From Azoarcus sp. TTM-91 (GTDB taxonomy: Bacteria; Pseudomonadota; Gammaproteobacteria; Burkholderiales; Rhodocyclaceae): a stretch of DNA of 64,000 bases. The notes beneath the pieces were generated by a model. It had not been told where the DNA came from and searched no databases. It saw only the letters and a list, made by a program, of their open reading frames with translations. Position 1 is the first letter of the stretch; every line of letters starts with the position of its first letter. The stretch lies in NCBI RefSeq assembly GCF_012911025.1, contig NZ_WUEI01000006.1, positions 34,612 through 98,611 of the forward strand, given 5' to 3'. Below, piece by piece: positions 25,799 to 35,502 of this stretch. A program made the position numbers and the translations under genes.

Positions 25799-25828
25799 CG
25801 TTCGCTGTGCCAGAACTTCGACGCGGGA

Positions 25829-28105
25829 TCAGGCAGTGACCGCCTCGGTCTCGTCGAATACCAGCTTGACCTTCTGCTCGTCGTCCAGATCGATGGTGAC
25901 CCTGCCGCCATTGACCAGCCGGCCGAACAGCAGCTCGTCCGCTAGTGCCGACCGGATGGTGTCCTGGATCAGGCGGGCCATCGGCCGGGCGCCCATCAAA
26001 GGGTCGAAGCCTCGCTCTGCCAGCCAAGTCTTCAGCTCCTCGGAGAAGTGGGCCTCGACCTTCTTCTCGTGAAGCTGGGCCTCCAACTGCATCAGGAACT
26101 TGTCCACCACCCGCAGGATGACCTCGTTGTCCAGCGCCTTGAACGGGATGATGGCATCCAGCCGGTTGCGGAACTCCGGCGAGAACATCCGCTTGATCTC
26201 CGACATCTCGTCGCCGACCTCGCGCTTGGCGGAGAAGCCGATCACCGACTTCTGCATCACGTCCGCACCGGCATTGGTGGTCATGATCACGATCACGTTG
26301 CGGAAATCCGCCTGCCGGCCGTTGTTGTCGGTCAGTGTGCCGTGGTCCATGACCTGCAGCAGGATGTTGTAGATGTCCGGATGCGCCTTCTCGATCTCGT
26401 CCAGCAGCAGCACGCAGTGCGGCTTCTTGGTGATCTGCTCGGTCAGCAGGCCGCCCTGGTCGAAACCGACGTAGCCCGGAGGCGCGCCGATCAACCGGCT
26501 CACCGCGTGGCGCTCCATGTATTCCGACATGTCGAAGCGCACCAACTCGATGCCCAGCGTATAGGCAAGCTGGCGGGCCACTTCCGTCTTGCCAACCCCG
26601 GTGGGGCCGGAGAACAGGAAGGAGCCGATCGGCTTCTGCGGGTTGCCCAGGCCGGAGCGAGACATCTTGATCGCCTTGGCGAGCGCATCGATGGCGTTGT
26701 TCTGGCCGAACACCACGTTCTTCAGGTCGCGGTCCAGCGTCTTCAGCGCGGCCTTGTCGTCGTTGGACACGGTGCGCGGCGGGATGCGGGCGATCTTGGC
26801 GACGATCTCCTCGATCTCGTTCTTGCCGATGGTCTTCTTCTGCTTGGACTTCGGCAGGATGCGCTGGGCCGCGCCCGCCTCGTCGATCACATCGATGGCC
26901 TTGTCGGGAAGATGACGATCGTTGATGTACTTGGCCGACAACTCCGCAGCGCTGGACAGCGCCGAACTGGAGTACTTGACGCCATGGTGCTCCTCGAAGC
27001 GGCTCTTCAACCCCTTCAGGATTTCCACCGTCTCATTCACCGAGGGCTCGACCACGTCGACCTTCTGGAAACGCCGCGACAGCGCGTGATCCTTCTCGAA
27101 GATCTGGCGGAACTCGGTATAGGTCGTCGCACCGATGCACTTCAACTGGCCGGAGGACAGCGCCGGCTTCAGGAGGTTGGAGGCATCCAGCGTACCGCCG
27201 GAGGCGGCGCCAGCACCGATCAGCGTATGGATCTCGTCGATGAACAGGATGGCATCCTGGTTCTCGACCAGTTGCTTCAGCACCGCCTTGAGACGTTGCT
27301 CGAAGTCGCCGCGATATTTGGTGCCAGCCAGCAGGGCGCCCATGTCCAGGGAGTAGACCTGCGCATTTTCCAGGATCTCCGGCACGCGGCCTTCGACGAT
27401 GCGGCGGGCCAGGCCTTCCGCGATCGCCGTCTTGCCGACGCCGGCCTCGCCGACCAGCAGCGGGTTGTTCTTGCGCCGACGGCACAAGGTCTGGATGACG
27501 CGCTCGACTTCCTTCTCGCGGCCGATCAGCGGATCGATCTTGCCCACCAGCGCTTGCTGGTTGAGGTTCTGGGTGTAGTTCTCCAGCGCCCCCCCCGGGG
27601 CCTTCTCTTCATGCTCCTGCTCGCCCTGCTCGGACTCGCTGCGTCCGGAAGGCGTGCCCGCACCGTGCTGGGGCGTCTTGGCGATGCCGTGAGAGATGAA
27701 ATTCACCACGTCGAGGCGGGAGATGTTCTGGCGCTGCAGGAAATAGACCGCGTGCGAATCCTTCTCGCCGAAGATCGCGACCAGCACATTGGCGCCGGTC
27801 ACTTCCTTCTTGCCCGAGGACTGCACATGGAGGATCGCGCGTTGGATTACACGTTGGAAGCCAAGGGTCGGCTGGGTATCGATTTCCTCGCTACCCTCGA
27901 CCTTCGGCGTGTGCTCGTTGATGAAGTTGGTCAACTCGCGCCGCAGTTCGTCCAGGTTGGCTGCGCAGGCGCGCAGAACCTCGGCGGCGGAAGGATTGTC
28001 GAGCAGGGCGAGCAGCAGATGCTCCACGGTAATGAACTCGTGGCGCTTCTGCCGAGCCTCCACGAAGGCCATATGCAGACTGACTTCAAGCTCTTGCGCG
28101 ATCAT
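25829..28105 (-). CDS. clpA: ATP-dependent Clp protease ATP-binding subunit ClpA
   Basis: 758-residue AAA+ unfoldase that feeds substrates to ClpP. The N-terminal ClpN repeats (about 1-140; [22 protein letters not shown]) are followed by the first ATPase domain with [10 protein letters not shown] and [10 protein letters not shown] and the second with [10 protein letters not shown] and [11 protein letters not shown]. There is no ClpB middle coiled coil, which fixes it as ClpA. The ATG at 28105 directly abuts the clpS stop, and clpS ends in GAGGAAAA, which serves as ribosome site. No clpP lies in the window. Confidence 0.97.
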   Translation of the reverse strand: MIAQELEVSLHMAFVEARQKRHEFITVEHLLLALLDNPSAAEVLRACAANLDELRRELTNFINEHTPKVEGSEEIDTQPTLGFQRVIQRAILHVQSSGKKEVTGANVLVAIFGEKDSHAVYFLQRQNISRLDVVNFISHGIAKTPQHGAGTPSGRSESEQGEQEHEEKAPGGALENYTQNLNQQALVGKIDPLIGREKEVERVIQTLCRRRKNNPLLVGEAGVGKTAIAEGLARRIVEGRVPEILENAQVYSLDMGALLAGTKYRGDFEQRLKAVLKQLVENQDAILFIDEIHTLIGAGAASGGTLDASNLLKPALSSGQLKCIGATTYTEFRQIFEKDHALSRRFQKVDVVEPSVNETVEILKGLKSRFEEHHGVKYSSSALSSAAELSAKYINDRHLPDKAIDVIDEAGAAQRILPKSKQKKTIGKNEIEEIVAKIARIPPRTVSNDDKAALKTLDRDLKNVVFGQNNAIDALAKAIKMSRSGLGNPQKPIGSFLFSGPTGVGKTEVARQLAYTLGIELVRFDMSEYMERHAVSRLIGAPPGYVGFDQGGLLTEQITKKPHCVLLLDEIEKAHPDIYNILLQVMDHGTLTDNNGRQADFRNVIVIMTTNAGADVMQKSVIGFSAKREVGDEMSEIKRMFSPEFRNRLDAIIPFKALDNEVILRVVDKFLMQLEAQLHEKKVEAHFSEELKTWLAERGFDPLMGARPMARLIQDTIRSALADELLFGRLVNGGRVTIDLDDEQKVKLVFDETEAVTA

Positions 28106-28414
28106 TCAGTTTTCCTCCATCACGCATGCCAGCGGATGCTGGTGCTGGCGGGCATAGGAGACGACCTGTTCAACCTTGGTCGAGGCGATGTCCCGGGGGA
28201 AGACACCGCACACCCCCATGCCCTCTCTGTGGACTTGGAGCATGACCCGCGTGGCACGTTCGCGGTCCATGCCGAAATATTTCTGGAGGACGACGATCAC
28301 GAAATCCATGGGTGTGAAGTCATCGTTCAACAGAAGCACCTTGTACATCGGCGGCGGACGGGTGCGCGTCCGTTGCGCTTCCAACACGAAATCGTCTTGT
28401 TTATGCGTGGCCAT
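28106..28414 (-). CDS. clpS: ClpA adaptor protein ClpS
   Basis: 102-residue adaptor that binds N-degron substrates and hands them to ClpA. The core [25 protein letters not shown] and the [21 protein letters not shown] segment carry the ligand-pocket residues of the family (NDD, the Met of the pocket, VH). The start at 28414 (MATHKQDD) fits family length; an ATG three codons earlier (28423) is also possible. It is immediately upstream of clpA. Confidence 0.95.
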   Translation of the reverse strand: MATHKQDDFVLEAQRTRTRPPPMYKVLLLNDDFTPMDFVIVVLQKYFGMDRERATRVMLQVHREGMGVCGVFPRDIASTKVEQVVSYARQHQHPLACVMEEN

Positions 28415-28423
28415 GCGGACCAT

Positions 28424-28809
28424 TCTAATCAAGTCGAAGCAGAGTGCAACACGCCGCCACGGGACCTATTTGGGGGTATTCCGGCAATTTGCAACACCCC
28501 TGAATGCGGTGCCGCAGCGAGGTTCTGCCGCTCTTTTCAAAGCCAGAAACGTGCCATCAAAACGGCGTGAATCCAGCCGCCGTATTGGTGCAGCGCAGAA
28601 TTATGAGACTGGAAAGAAATCGTTGACGGTGTGCTGACAAGTGCGTAAAAGCTAGCCGGTGCATCGTTCAAGACGTAATGCGCTGGTTCTGTTTGTTGTG
28701 GCCGTCCCTTCGGTCCGAATCGGCAGTGCTGGTTGCGCTTGACTTGACATGAAGCATCGGCCGGGAGGGACCCGGTCTTGTACCAAGTAACTTTAAGGAT
28801 TAGGGCAAT
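28424..28809. other. Divergent intergenic region clpS / cold-shock gene
   Basis: 386 bases without a gene. It holds the promoters of clpS-clpA and csp and, by analogy with csp genes, a long csp leader. A purine-rich AAGGATTAGGG precedes the csp ATG. No confident -35/-10 pair was found. Confidence 0.4.
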
Positions 28810-29013
28810 ATGGCAACTGGCACTGTTAAGTGGTTCAATGATTCCAAGGGTTTCGGCTTCATTACCCCTGACGATGGCAGCGAAGACCTGTTCGCGCACT
28901 TCTCGGCCATCAACATGAGTGGCTTCAAGACCCTGAAGGAAGGCGAGAAGGTTTCCTTCGAGGTCACGCAGGGGCCCAAGGGCAAGCAGGCTTCCAACAT
29001 CCAGAAGGCCTGA
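28810..29013 (+). CDS. csp: Cold-shock domain protein
   Basis: 67 residues, a single cold-shock (OB-fold) domain with both RNA-binding motifs: KGFGFIT (RNP1) and LFAHFSAI (RNP2). The start [18 protein letters not shown] is the family N-terminus. It binds single-stranded RNA/DNA and acts as an RNA chaperone or antiterminator. It is monocistronic with a strong terminator about 50 bases after its stop. Confidence 0.96.
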   Translation: MATGTVKWFNDSKGFGFITPDDGSEDLFAHFSAINMSGFKTLKEGEKVSFEVTQGPKGKQASNIQKA

Positions 29014-29060
29014 CCGTCTCGGCGGGGCCGTCGCCTACAGGCAACGGTCTGCCAGAAAAA

Positions 29061-29099
29061 GAAGAAGGCCGCCGGGGAACCGGCGGCCTTCTTCTTTTT
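29061..29099. terminator. Bidirectional terminator csp / rpmG
   Basis: GAAGAAGGCCGCCGG-GGAA-CCGGCGGCCTTCTTC is a very long perfect stem with T-rich tails on both sides (TTTTTC on plus, TTTTTCTGG on minus). It serves both csp and the convergent rpmB-rpmG. Confidence 0.92.
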
Positions 29100-29161
29100 C
29101 TGGAGTGCGTACGGCGTATGCCGTAGGTGCTGCTGGGCGGGCAGTGCCCGCCGGGTGCGGC

Positions 29162-29329
29162 TTACTTCAGCTTGACTTCCTTGTACGGCACGTGCTTGCG
29201 CGCAACCGGGTCGTACTTGTTGAACTCGAGCTTACCCGGGGTGGTGCGCTTGTTCTTCGAGGTCGTGTAGAAATGACCGGTGCCGGCGGTGGATTCCAGC
29301 TTGATCTTTTCGCGGATGCCTTTGGCCAT
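29162..29329 (-). CDS. rpmG: 50S ribosomal protein L33
   Basis: 55 residues: [20 protein letters not shown] at the N-terminus, YTTSKNKRT in the middle and [18 protein letters not shown] at the end. This is the zinc-free (C-minus) L33 type, lacking the CxxC pairs of the zinc-binding form. It lies 42 bases after rpmB in the same direction, the conserved rpmB-rpmG pair. Confidence 0.96.
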   Translation of the reverse strand: MAKGIREKIKLESTAGTGHFYTTSKNKRTTPGKLEFNKYDPVARKHVPYKEVKLK

Positions 29330-29371
29330 GGCTTTCTCCGTTCTGTTCGGTACGGCGGGGCGGGCCCGCGG

Positions 29372-29608
29372 TTACAGCTTCTCGCCGCGGGCGCGAAGCT
29401 CGGCAACGACGACGTCGATGCCCTTCTTGTCGATGGTGCGCAGACCCGCATTGGAAACGCGCAGGCGGATCCAGCGGTTTTCGCTCTCGCTCCAGAACCG
29501 GCGGTTTTGCAGGTTGGGCAGGAAACGGCGCTTGGTTTTGTTGTTGGCGTGGGAAACGTGATTTCCCACCATCGGTGCTTTACCGGTCACTTGGCAGACG
29601 CGAGCCAT
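29372..29608 (-). CDS. rpmB: 50S ribosomal protein L28
   Basis: 78 residues. [20 protein letters not shown] opens the protein, followed by [18 protein letters not shown] and the C-terminal [19 protein letters not shown]. The ATG at 29608 gives the standard length; in-frame sequence upstream is not family-like. It is followed by rpmG and preceded by radC, the gene order also found in E. coli. Confidence 0.97.
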   Translation of the reverse strand: MARVCQVTGKAPMVGNHVSHANNKTKRRFLPNLQNRRFWSESENRWIRLRVSNAGLRTIDKKGIDVVVAELRARGEKL

Positions 29609-29727
29609 ACGATGCTCCAGGGGAATTCGGATTGCGAAAAGCGTTCGAATATACCGTAGGTCATCAGGGAAAGGCAAGTCCTCGAACGACATGCCTCATG
29701 TCCGGCGCCTGTTTTCCGCACCTGAAC

Positions 29728-30411
29728 TCAGTTGCGCAGCAGCCCGTGCTCGGCAAAAGAGTAGGGGCGGCCGTGGGCCGGGATAATGAAATGGTCCAGG
29801 ACCCGCACATCCACCAGGCCAAGCGCCTCGGTGAGTGTGCGGGTGAGTACCTGGTCGGCGGTGCTGGGTTCGGCGGAGCCCGAGGGGTGGTTGTGGGCGA
29901 GAATGACTGAGGCGGCGTTGCGCGACAGGGCTAGCTTCACCACCTCACGCGGATAGACGCTGGTCTGGGTGAGCGTTCCCCGGAATAGATCCACCGCCTC
30001 GATCAATGTGTGACGGGCGTCCAGCAGGAGCACGCAGAAGGTTTCGTGAGGGAGGTGGCCCAGCCGCAGCTGCAGCCACTCGCGCACGGCGGAGGGCGAA
30101 TCGAAGATGTCCCGCTCGCTGAGGCGTTCGTTGAGGGCGCGGCGGGCCAGTTCCATGACCGCCTGCAGTTGGGCATACTTCGCCAGCCCCATGCCGGGGA
30201 TGGCGGAGAACTCCTCGGCGCCTGCTGCGCAGAGGCGCGTAAGCGTGCCGAAATGGGCGATGAGGTCGCGGGCCAGGTCCACCGCGCTGCGGCCTTTCAC
30301 TCCGACGCGCAGGAAGAGCGCGAGCAGCTCCGCATCCGAGAGGGCATCTGAGCCGCGGCTGAGCAGCTTTTCCCGCGGTCTTTCCGCTTCGGGCCAGTCC
30401 GTGATCGCCAT
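29728..30411 (-). CDS. radC: RadC family JAB-domain protein
   Basis: 227 residues. An N-terminal helix-hairpin-helix region ([19 protein letters not shown]) is followed by a JAMM/JAB metalloprotease-like domain with the zinc motif [14 protein letters not shown]. Despite the name, a DNA-repair role is not established for the family. The ATG at 30411 ([16 protein letters not shown]) is the family start. It diverges from coaBC across 45 bases and precedes rpmB-rpmG. Confidence 0.94.
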   Translation of the reverse strand: MAITDWPEAERPREKLLSRGSDALSDAELLALFLRVGVKGRSAVDLARDLIAHFGTLTRLCAAGAEEFSAIPGMGLAKYAQLQAVMELARRALNERLSERDIFDSPSAVREWLQLRLGHLPHETFCVLLLDARHTLIEAVDLFRGTLTQTSVYPREVVKLALSRNAASVILAHNHPSGSAEPSTADQVLTRTLTEALGLVDVRVLDHFIIPAHGRPYSFAEHGLLRN

Positions 30412-30456
30412 CGACTTATCCTGTTTGGGTATAACTGCCGATTTTAGCTGAATGTC

Positions 30457-31668
30457 ATGATTGATCTGCAAGGCAAGAAACTGGTTCTGGGAGTGACCGG
30501 CGGCGTGGCGGCCTACAAGGCGGCGGAGTTGGTGCGCTTGCTGGGCAAGGCTGGCGCCGAGGTGCATGTGGTGCTGACCGAGGCTGGTACGCACTTCGTC
30601 GGTGCGCCGACCTTCCAGGCCCTGTCCGGGAATCCGGTGTGGTCCGACCTGTGGGACTCCCGCATGGACAACGGCATGGCGCACATCGACCTCAGCCGGG
30701 ACGCCGACGCGATCCTGGTGGCGCCGGCGACGGCCGACTTCATCGCCAAGCTGGCGCAGGGGCGGGCGGACGATCTGCTTTCGACGCTGTGTCTGGCGCG
30801 CGACTGTCCGCTGCTCCTGGCGCCGGCGATGAACCGGCAGATGTGGGAGCACCCGGCAACCCGCCGCAATGCCGCCACCGTCGTCGCCGACGGCGCAGTG
30901 TTGTTCGGCCCGGCTGCCGGCGACCAAGCCTGCGGGGAGATCGGCATGGGCCGCATGGAAGAGCCGGAGGAGCTGCTGGAACGCACACTAGCCTTCTTCA
31001 CGCCCAAGCAGCTGGCGGGGCGCAAGGTGGTGCTCACCGCCGGCCCCACCTTCGAGGCAATAGACCCGGTGCGGGGCATCACCAACAGCAGCTCCGGCAA
31101 GATGGGTTATGCGCTGGCTGGCGCCTGTGCCCGCGCCGGGGCGGAGGTGGTGCTGGTCAGCGGCCCGGTGGCCCTGCCCGTGCCGCAAGGTGCGCGGCGG
31201 TTGCCGGTGGCCAGCGCGCTGCAGATGCGCGACGCGGTGCTGGCTGCCCTGCCGGGTGCCGACGTTTTCATCGGTGTGGCCGCGGTGGCGGATTACCGGC
31301 CGGCGGAATCGGCCGAGCACAAGATCAAGAAATCCGCGGCCGACCGCAGCCTGGCGCTGACGCCGAATCCGGACATCCTGGCCGAGGTAGCTGCGCTGCC
31401 GGACGCGCCTTTCTGCGTCGGCTTTGCCGCCGAGAGCCGCGATCTTGATACTTATGCCGAAGGCAAGCGCCGCAACAAGAAGCTGCCGCTGCTGGTCGGC
31501 AACCTGGTGGGCGATGGGCTGGGCGGCGACGACAACACCATCATCCTGTACGACGATGCCGGCCGCCATCCGCTGCCGCGGGCGCCCAAGGCCGAGCTGG
31601 CGCAGCACATCGTCACCCATCTCGCTGCCTTGCTGGATGCGCGCGGCGCGTCCGGCAAGGTGGTCTGA
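30457..31668 (+). CDS. coaBC: Bifunctional phosphopantothenoylcysteine decarboxylase/phosphopantothenate-cysteine ligase
   Basis: 403-residue fusion enzyme for two steps of coenzyme A synthesis. The CoaC flavoprotein half carries [14 protein letters not shown], the substrate motif PAMNRQMW and the active-site-flap [10 protein letters not shown]. The CoaB half begins near residue 185 ([20 protein letters not shown]) and has the KIKK motif (EHKIKKS) and nucleotide-binding residues. It is followed 18 bases later by dut, a common pairing. Confidence 0.97.
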   Translation: MIDLQGKKLVLGVTGGVAAYKAAELVRLLGKAGAEVHVVLTEAGTHFVGAPTFQALSGNPVWSDLWDSRMDNGMAHIDLSRDADAILVAPATADFIAKLAQGRADDLLSTLCLARDCPLLLAPAMNRQMWEHPATRRNAATVVADGAVLFGPAAGDQACGEIGMGRMEEPEELLERTLAFFTPKQLAGRKVVLTAGPTFEAIDPVRGITNSSSGKMGYALAGACARAGAEVVLVSGPVALPVPQGARRLPVASALQMRDAVLAALPGADVFIGVAAVADYRPAESAEHKIKKSAADRSLALTPNPDILAEVAALPDAPFCVGFAAESRDLDTYAEGKRRNKKLPLLVGNLVGDGLGGDDNTIILYDDAGRHPLPRAPKAELAQHIVTHLAALLDARGASGKVV

Positions 31669-31686
31669 CGCAACCAAGGAACCCAA

Positions 31687-32136
31687 ATGCATCGCATCGA
31701 CGTCAAGCTTCTCGACCCCCGCCTCAAGTCGCATCCGCCGGCCTACGCCACAGCCGGTTCCGCCGGCCTGGACCTGAGGGCCTGCCTGGATGCGCCGGTG
31801 GTGCTGCATCCGGGCGAGACCACGCTGGTCCCCAGCGGCCTGGCCATCCACCTGGCCGATCCCGGGCTGGCGGCGATGGTGTTGCCGCGTTCCGGCCTGG
31901 GCCACAAGCACGGCATCGTGCTCGGCAACCTCGTCGGGCTGATCGATTCGGACTACCAGGGCCAGATCTTCGTTTCGGTGTGGAACCGCGGCCGGGACGC
32001 CTTCACCATCCAGCCGATGGAGCGCATCGCTCAATTGGTGGTGGTACCGGTGCTGCAGGTGGGATTCAACGTGGTGGACGATTTCGCGGCGAGCGACCGG
32101 GGGGCTGGTGGTTTCGGCAGTACCGGCAAGCACTGA
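31687..32136 (+). CDS. dut: dUTP pyrophosphatase
   Basis: 149-residue homotrimeric dUTPase that converts dUTP to dUMP and keeps uracil out of DNA. All five motifs are present, including [31 protein letters not shown] and the C-terminal arm [10 protein letters not shown]. It is in operon with coaBC, and its last 29 bases overlap the Nudix gene. Confidence 0.97.
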   Translation: MHRIDVKLLDPRLKSHPPAYATAGSAGLDLRACLDAPVVLHPGETTLVPSGLAIHLADPGLAAMVLPRSGLGHKHGIVLGNLVGLIDSDYQGQIFVSVWNRGRDAFTIQPMERIAQLVVVPVLQVGFNVVDDFAASDRGAGGFGSTGKH

Positions 32137-32566
32137 GGTGCGGCGGCATGCCGGGATCCCGACCGGCGTCCATGTCGCCTGTGAGCGCGGCGGCCGGGTG
32201 TTGCTGATGCGCCGCGCCGGTACAGGCTTCTTCGATGGCCTCTACAGCCTGCCGGGCGGGCATGTGGAGGAGGGCGAGTCGGTGCGCGCCGCGGCGGCGC
32301 GGGAGCTTGCCGAGGAGACCGGCCTGAGGGTGCAGGCCGAAGCGCTGGAGTGGGTGGGCGTGGTGCATCGCCGCTCCGACAGCAACCGCATCGATTTCTT
32401 CCTGCGCGCCCGCGTATGGCAGGGCGAGCCGCAGATCCTGGAACCGGACAAGTGCGACTGCTTGGTCTGGTGCGACGCGGCCGCATTGCCGGCGGAAACC
32501 GTGTCTTACGTGCGCGTTGCGCTGAGCCAGCCGCAGGCGCCGTGGATGCTGGAACTGGGCTGGTAG
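32108..32566 (+). CDS. Nudix hydrolase
   Basis: 152 residues with an intact Nudix box, [20 protein letters not shown] followed by ETGL. The preceding [12 protein letters not shown] and the [10 protein letters not shown] segment resemble small MutT-like NUDT enzymes acting on nucleoside diphosphate derivatives; the substrate is not known. The GTG at 32108 has a G-rich ribosome site inside dut; a second GTG at 32138 would remove the overlap and is a fair alternative. Being next to dut suggests nucleotide-pool cleansing. Confidence 0.88.
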   Translation: MVSAVPASTEVRRHAGIPTGVHVACERGGRVLLMRRAGTGFFDGLYSLPGGHVEEGESVRAAAARELAEETGLRVQAEALEWVGVVHRRSDSNRIDFFLRARVWQGEPQILEPDKCDCLVWCDAAALPAETVSYVRVALSQPQAPWMLELGW

Positions 32567-32593
32567 GCGCGGCCCGGCGGCGGGATGAAGCAG

Positions 32594-32620
32594 AAGGGCC
32601 GGCACTGCCGGCCCTTTCCA
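32594..32620. terminator. Hairpin between convergent Nudix and fccB genes
   Basis: AAGGGCCGGC-ACT-GCCGGCCCTT is a perfect ten-pair stem but has only a short T-run on either side. It lies between convergent genes and probably ends both transcripts. Confidence 0.6.
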
Positions 32621-32651
32621 CGCGTGTAGCGCGCCTGGAGCAGTCTGCCGG

Positions 32652-33926
32652 TCAGCCCAGCATGTCTGCCCAGATGTTGCGTGCCCAGGACAGCGCGTAT
32701 TCCCCTTCCAGTTCGCTGGCCGCGGTCGACACCCCGCCAGCGCCGGCAACCGGCACCGGCTGCTTCTTCTCTGCGTCGTATTGGTGTACCGAGGCGATGT
32801 GGATCACCCGTTTGGCATCGACGAAGCTGTAGCAGGTGTTCATTACCACCGGCGCCGGGTTGGGCGCTTCGCCGGCGAGCAGGTTGAGGATGGCGGCGGC
32901 GGCGACCTTGGCGTGCTGGTTGGCCATGTGGCCGGACTTCGGCATTGCGGGGCCGGGGAACAGCGCGTCGCCCAGCACATGCACGCCGGGAACGCCCTTG
33001 GCCTCGTAGCTCAGCCAGTCGATCTCCACCCAGCGCTCATTGAGCAACGGCAGGCCGGCGTTGCGGGCGATGTCGCCGGCGCGCATCGGCGGAATCACGT
33101 TCAGGACATCGGCGCGGATCCTGTCGAACTCCAGCTCGGCGCTGAGGCTGGCGGCGTCTACGCTGCGCAGCTCGCTGTTGGGGTGATACTCCAGCAGTGC
33201 GCCGTACTCGGCGAAAGCGGTGGTGAACAGCGCTTTCTTGGACTGGATTTCCGGGTTGGCGTCGAACACCAGCACCTTGGACTTCGGCTTGTTGCGGCGC
33301 AGATAGTCGGCCACCACGCTGGCGCGCTCGTAGGGGCCGGGCGGGCAGCGGTAGGGCGCCTTGGGAATGTGCATGGCGAACACCCCGCCATCCTTCATCG
33401 CCTCCAGCTGCTGGCGCAGCAGCACCGTCTGCCGGCCGGCCTTCCAGGCGTGGGGAATGCGCTCCTGCTGGCCGTCCAGGCCGGCGACCGCGTCGGGGAT
33501 GAAGTCGACCCCCGGGGAGAGCACCAGGCGGTCATAGCTCAGCGTGCCGTTGGCAGCGGTGTGCACCTGGCGGCGGGCGGCGTCGACGTGAGTGACCTCG
33601 TCCTGCACTACCCGCACACCCCAGCGGTTGCGCAGGGCCTCGTAACCGACGGTGATATCGCCCATCTGCTTCACGCCGCCCACCACCAGGTTGGAGATGG
33701 GGCAGGAGATGAACACCGGGTTGCGCTCCACCAGGGTGACGGCGACGCTGCCCTGGCTCCACATGCGCAGGTACTTGGCGGCGGTGGCGCCGCCATAGCC
33801 GCCGCCGACGATGACCACATGGCCGGCATTGCGGGCTCCGCCGCCAGCGCAGGCCGAGAGGCTGGCAAGGGTGGTGCTTCCGGCCAGCGCGGCGGCGGAC
33901 TTGATGAAGTTGCGTCTGCTCGACAT
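32652..33926 (-). CDS. fccB: Flavocytochrome c sulfide dehydrogenase, flavoprotein subunit (FccB/SoxF)
   Basis: 424-residue periplasmic sulfide dehydrogenase subunit. A Tat signal (SRRNFIK, 3-9) is followed by a FAD-binding VVIVGGGYGGATAAKYLR and the two redox cysteines that form the active disulfide, Cys75 (ISCPISN) and Cys194 (RCPPGPYE). The C-terminal 70 residues match the FCSD flavin-binding domain (NTCYSFVDAKRVIHIASVH). It passes electrons from sulfide to its haem partner encoded 14 bases upstream. It diverges from soxYZAXB, forming one sulfur-oxidation locus. Confidence 0.94.
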   Translation of the reverse strand: MSSRRNFIKSAAALAGSTTLASLSACAGGGARNAGHVVIVGGGYGGATAAKYLRMWSQGSVAVTLVERNPVFISCPISNLVVGGVKQMGDITVGYEALRNRWGVRVVQDEVTHVDAARRQVHTAANGTLSYDRLVLSPGVDFIPDAVAGLDGQQERIPHAWKAGRQTVLLRQQLEAMKDGGVFAMHIPKAPYRCPPGPYERASVVADYLRRNKPKSKVLVFDANPEIQSKKALFTTAFAEYGALLEYHPNSELRSVDAASLSAELEFDRIRADVLNVIPPMRAGDIARNAGLPLLNERWVEIDWLSYEAKGVPGVHVLGDALFPGPAMPKSGHMANQHAKVAAAAILNLLAGEAPNPAPVVMNTCYSFVDAKRVIHIASVHQYDAEKKQPVPVAGAGGVSTAASELEGEYALSWARNIWADMLG

Positions 33927-33940
33927 GGCTGTGCTCCGGC

Positions 33941-34240
33941 TCAGTTACGGATGGACAGGTAATCGACGATCAGTGCGATCTGCTCGTCGGAGTAGCCCTT
34001 GGCGATCTGGTGCATGATGGTCGCCGGCCGTTTGCCCGCCTTGAAGTCCTGCATTTTCTGCAGCAGCTCCGCGCGGGACTGACCCGCCAGCCGCGGCATC
34101 GCGCCGGTGCTGGCGCCTTCGGTGCCGTGGCAGCCGGCACAGGTGGCCGCCAGGTTGCGCGCCAGCTGCGGGTCCTGCGCCTGGACTGATGCGGCGGCCA
34201 GGGCGCAGAGTGCGGCGCCCAGCATGGTGTGGAGCTTCAT
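33941..34240 (-). CDS. fccA: Flavocytochrome c cytochrome subunit (FccA/SoxE-like c-type cytochrome)
   Basis: 99 residues. A signal peptide ends near ASVQA/QD and one CAGCH haem site lies at 34-38, with a likely Met ligand near residue 76 (ATIMHQIAKG). It is the electron acceptor of the flavoprotein encoded next. It is a monohaem class I form rather than the dihaem FccA of purple sulfur bacteria. The ATG at 34240 gives a complete signal peptide; in-frame sequence further upstream is not coding-like. Confidence 0.9.
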   Translation of the reverse strand: MKLHTMLGAALCALAAASVQAQDPQLARNLAATCAGCHGTEGASTGAMPRLAGQSRAELLQKMQDFKAGKRPATIMHQIAKGYSDEQIALIVDYLSIRN

Positions 34241-34610
34241 CGGTTTCTCCTGGTTCTCCTGAATCGGGGCGCAACGGTGGGCTGCGAGTATATCCCGGCG
34301 GTATGGCCCGGTCGGGCCGGCTGTGCGCCGGCCTGGCTCCGACAAGCCCGGCGCGCAGGCGTTCTCCGCCGCCGAGTGGGGAAGGCCAGGGCCATGCTGC
34401 CGACGGGCGAGTGGCATGCTTTTGCTATGCGAAAGGCATTGATTGCCGGCTTTTCCGAACCCGCTCGCCTCCCTGCGCGGAACGCGAGCGGGGAGGACGG
34501 GAAAACTGCTTGCGACGCTAAGGTAAAATGCTGCGTTTGACGTTTCCTGCCGGCACTGGCCGGGGCCCTGGCGGCCGAAGGGAAAACGTGCCCATGAACA
34601 GGAGAAGCAG
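34241..34610. promoter_or_regulatory. Divergent control region fccAB / soxYZAXB
   Basis: 370 bases. On the minus strand TATACT (34292-34287) is a possible -10 for fccAB without a good -35. On the plus strand TAAAAT near 34525 is a possible -10 for soxY, also without a clear -35, so an activator is likely needed. No regulator gene is adjacent. Confidence 0.35.
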
Positions 34611-35078
34611 ATGGACCATAAGCGCAGGGACACCCTGAAGGCGGGCGGCGGGCTGGGCATTTTCGGCCTGCTGGTGGCGGCCGGCCTGATCAAGCCGGAA
34701 CTGGCCGAAGCGGCCTGGAACAAGAGCGCCTTCGAGGCCAAGAACCTGGAAAGCGCGCTGGCGGCACTGGGTGCCGGCAAGCCGGGCGACAGCGCCGAGG
34801 TGCAGCTGAACACGCCGGACATCGCCGAGAACGGCGCGGTGGTGCCGGTGGGCGTGGTCAGCAAACTGCCCAACACCGAGCAGATCGCCATCCTGATCGA
34901 AAAGAACCCCAACCTGCTGGCGGCCAAGTTCGAGATTCCCGCCGGTACCGCGGCCGAAGTGCAGACGCGGGTGAAGATGGGCCAGACCTCCGACATCTAC
35001 GCGGTAGTGAAGGCGGACGGCAAGTTCTACGTGACCAAGAAGGAAGTGAAGGTCACCCTCGGCGGCTGCGGCGGCTGA
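34611..35078 (+). CDS. soxY: Thiosulfate oxidation carrier protein SoxY
   Basis: 155 residues. A Tat signal (KRRDTLK, residues 4-10) leads to the SoxY fold, ending in the swinging-arm motif GGCGG, whose cysteine carries the sulfur substrate as a thioester-like adduct between SoxAX, SoxB and others. The ATG at 34611 follows AGGAGAAGC. It is the first gene of soxYZAXB and forms a heterodimer with SoxZ encoded 21 bases later. Confidence 0.97.
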   Translation: MDHKRRDTLKAGGGLGIFGLLVAAGLIKPELAEAAWNKSAFEAKNLESALAALGAGKPGDSAEVQLNTPDIAENGAVVPVGVVSKLPNTEQIAILIEKNPNLLAAKFEIPAGTAAEVQTRVKMGQTSDIYAVVKADGKFYVTKKEVKVTLGGCGG

Positions 35079-35099
35079 ACCGGGCACAGGAGAAAGAGA

Positions 35100-35411
35100 A
35101 TGGCAAACCCGATGCGTATCCGCGCCGCGGTGAAGGACGGTTTTACCGAAGTGCGCGTGCTCATGTCCCACGTCATGGAAACCGGCCAGCGCAAGGATTC
35201 GTCCGGCGCCCTGGTGCCGGCCCACTTCATTACCGAGCTCACGGCCAAGCACAACGACAAGGTGGTGCTGTTGGCCCAGTTCGGCCCGTCCGTGTCCACC
35301 AACCCTTACCTGTCCTTCAAGTTCCAGGGCGGGGCCAAGGGTGACAAGATCGTCGTCAGCTGGGTGGACAACAAGGGCGACAGCCGTAGCGACGAAGCCC
35401 TGATCGCCTGA
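35100..35411 (+). CDS. soxZ: Thiosulfate oxidation carrier complex protein SoxZ
   Basis: 103 residues, the immunoglobulin-like partner of SoxY. The family stretches are EVRVLMSHVMETGQRKDSSG, PAHFITELTAKHN and DNKGDSRSDEALI. It has no signal peptide and is exported with SoxY, as usual. The ATG at 35100 follows AGGAGAAAGAGA. Confidence 0.97.
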   Translation: MANPMRIRAAVKDGFTEVRVLMSHVMETGQRKDSSGALVPAHFITELTAKHNDKVVLLAQFGPSVSTNPYLSFKFQGGAKGDKIVVSWVDNKGDSRSDEALIA

Positions 35412-35502
35412 CGGGACCGCGCGCCGGCGGCAGGCCGGCAGCGCCGCGGACTCTTGCCGGTCCGCTCAAAACTAGATCAATCCGTCCCCGGAGATAAGCA
35501 CG

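Noticed and set aside
26048..28570. 840-codon open frame opposite clpA
   Set aside because: ClpA on the minus strand is unambiguous; the opposite frame has no domain and crosses into clpS.
33941..34996. Longer reading of the FccA cytochrome gene running back across the divergent promoter region into soxY
   Set aside because: The signal peptide starts at 34240; upstream residues are antisense to soxY.
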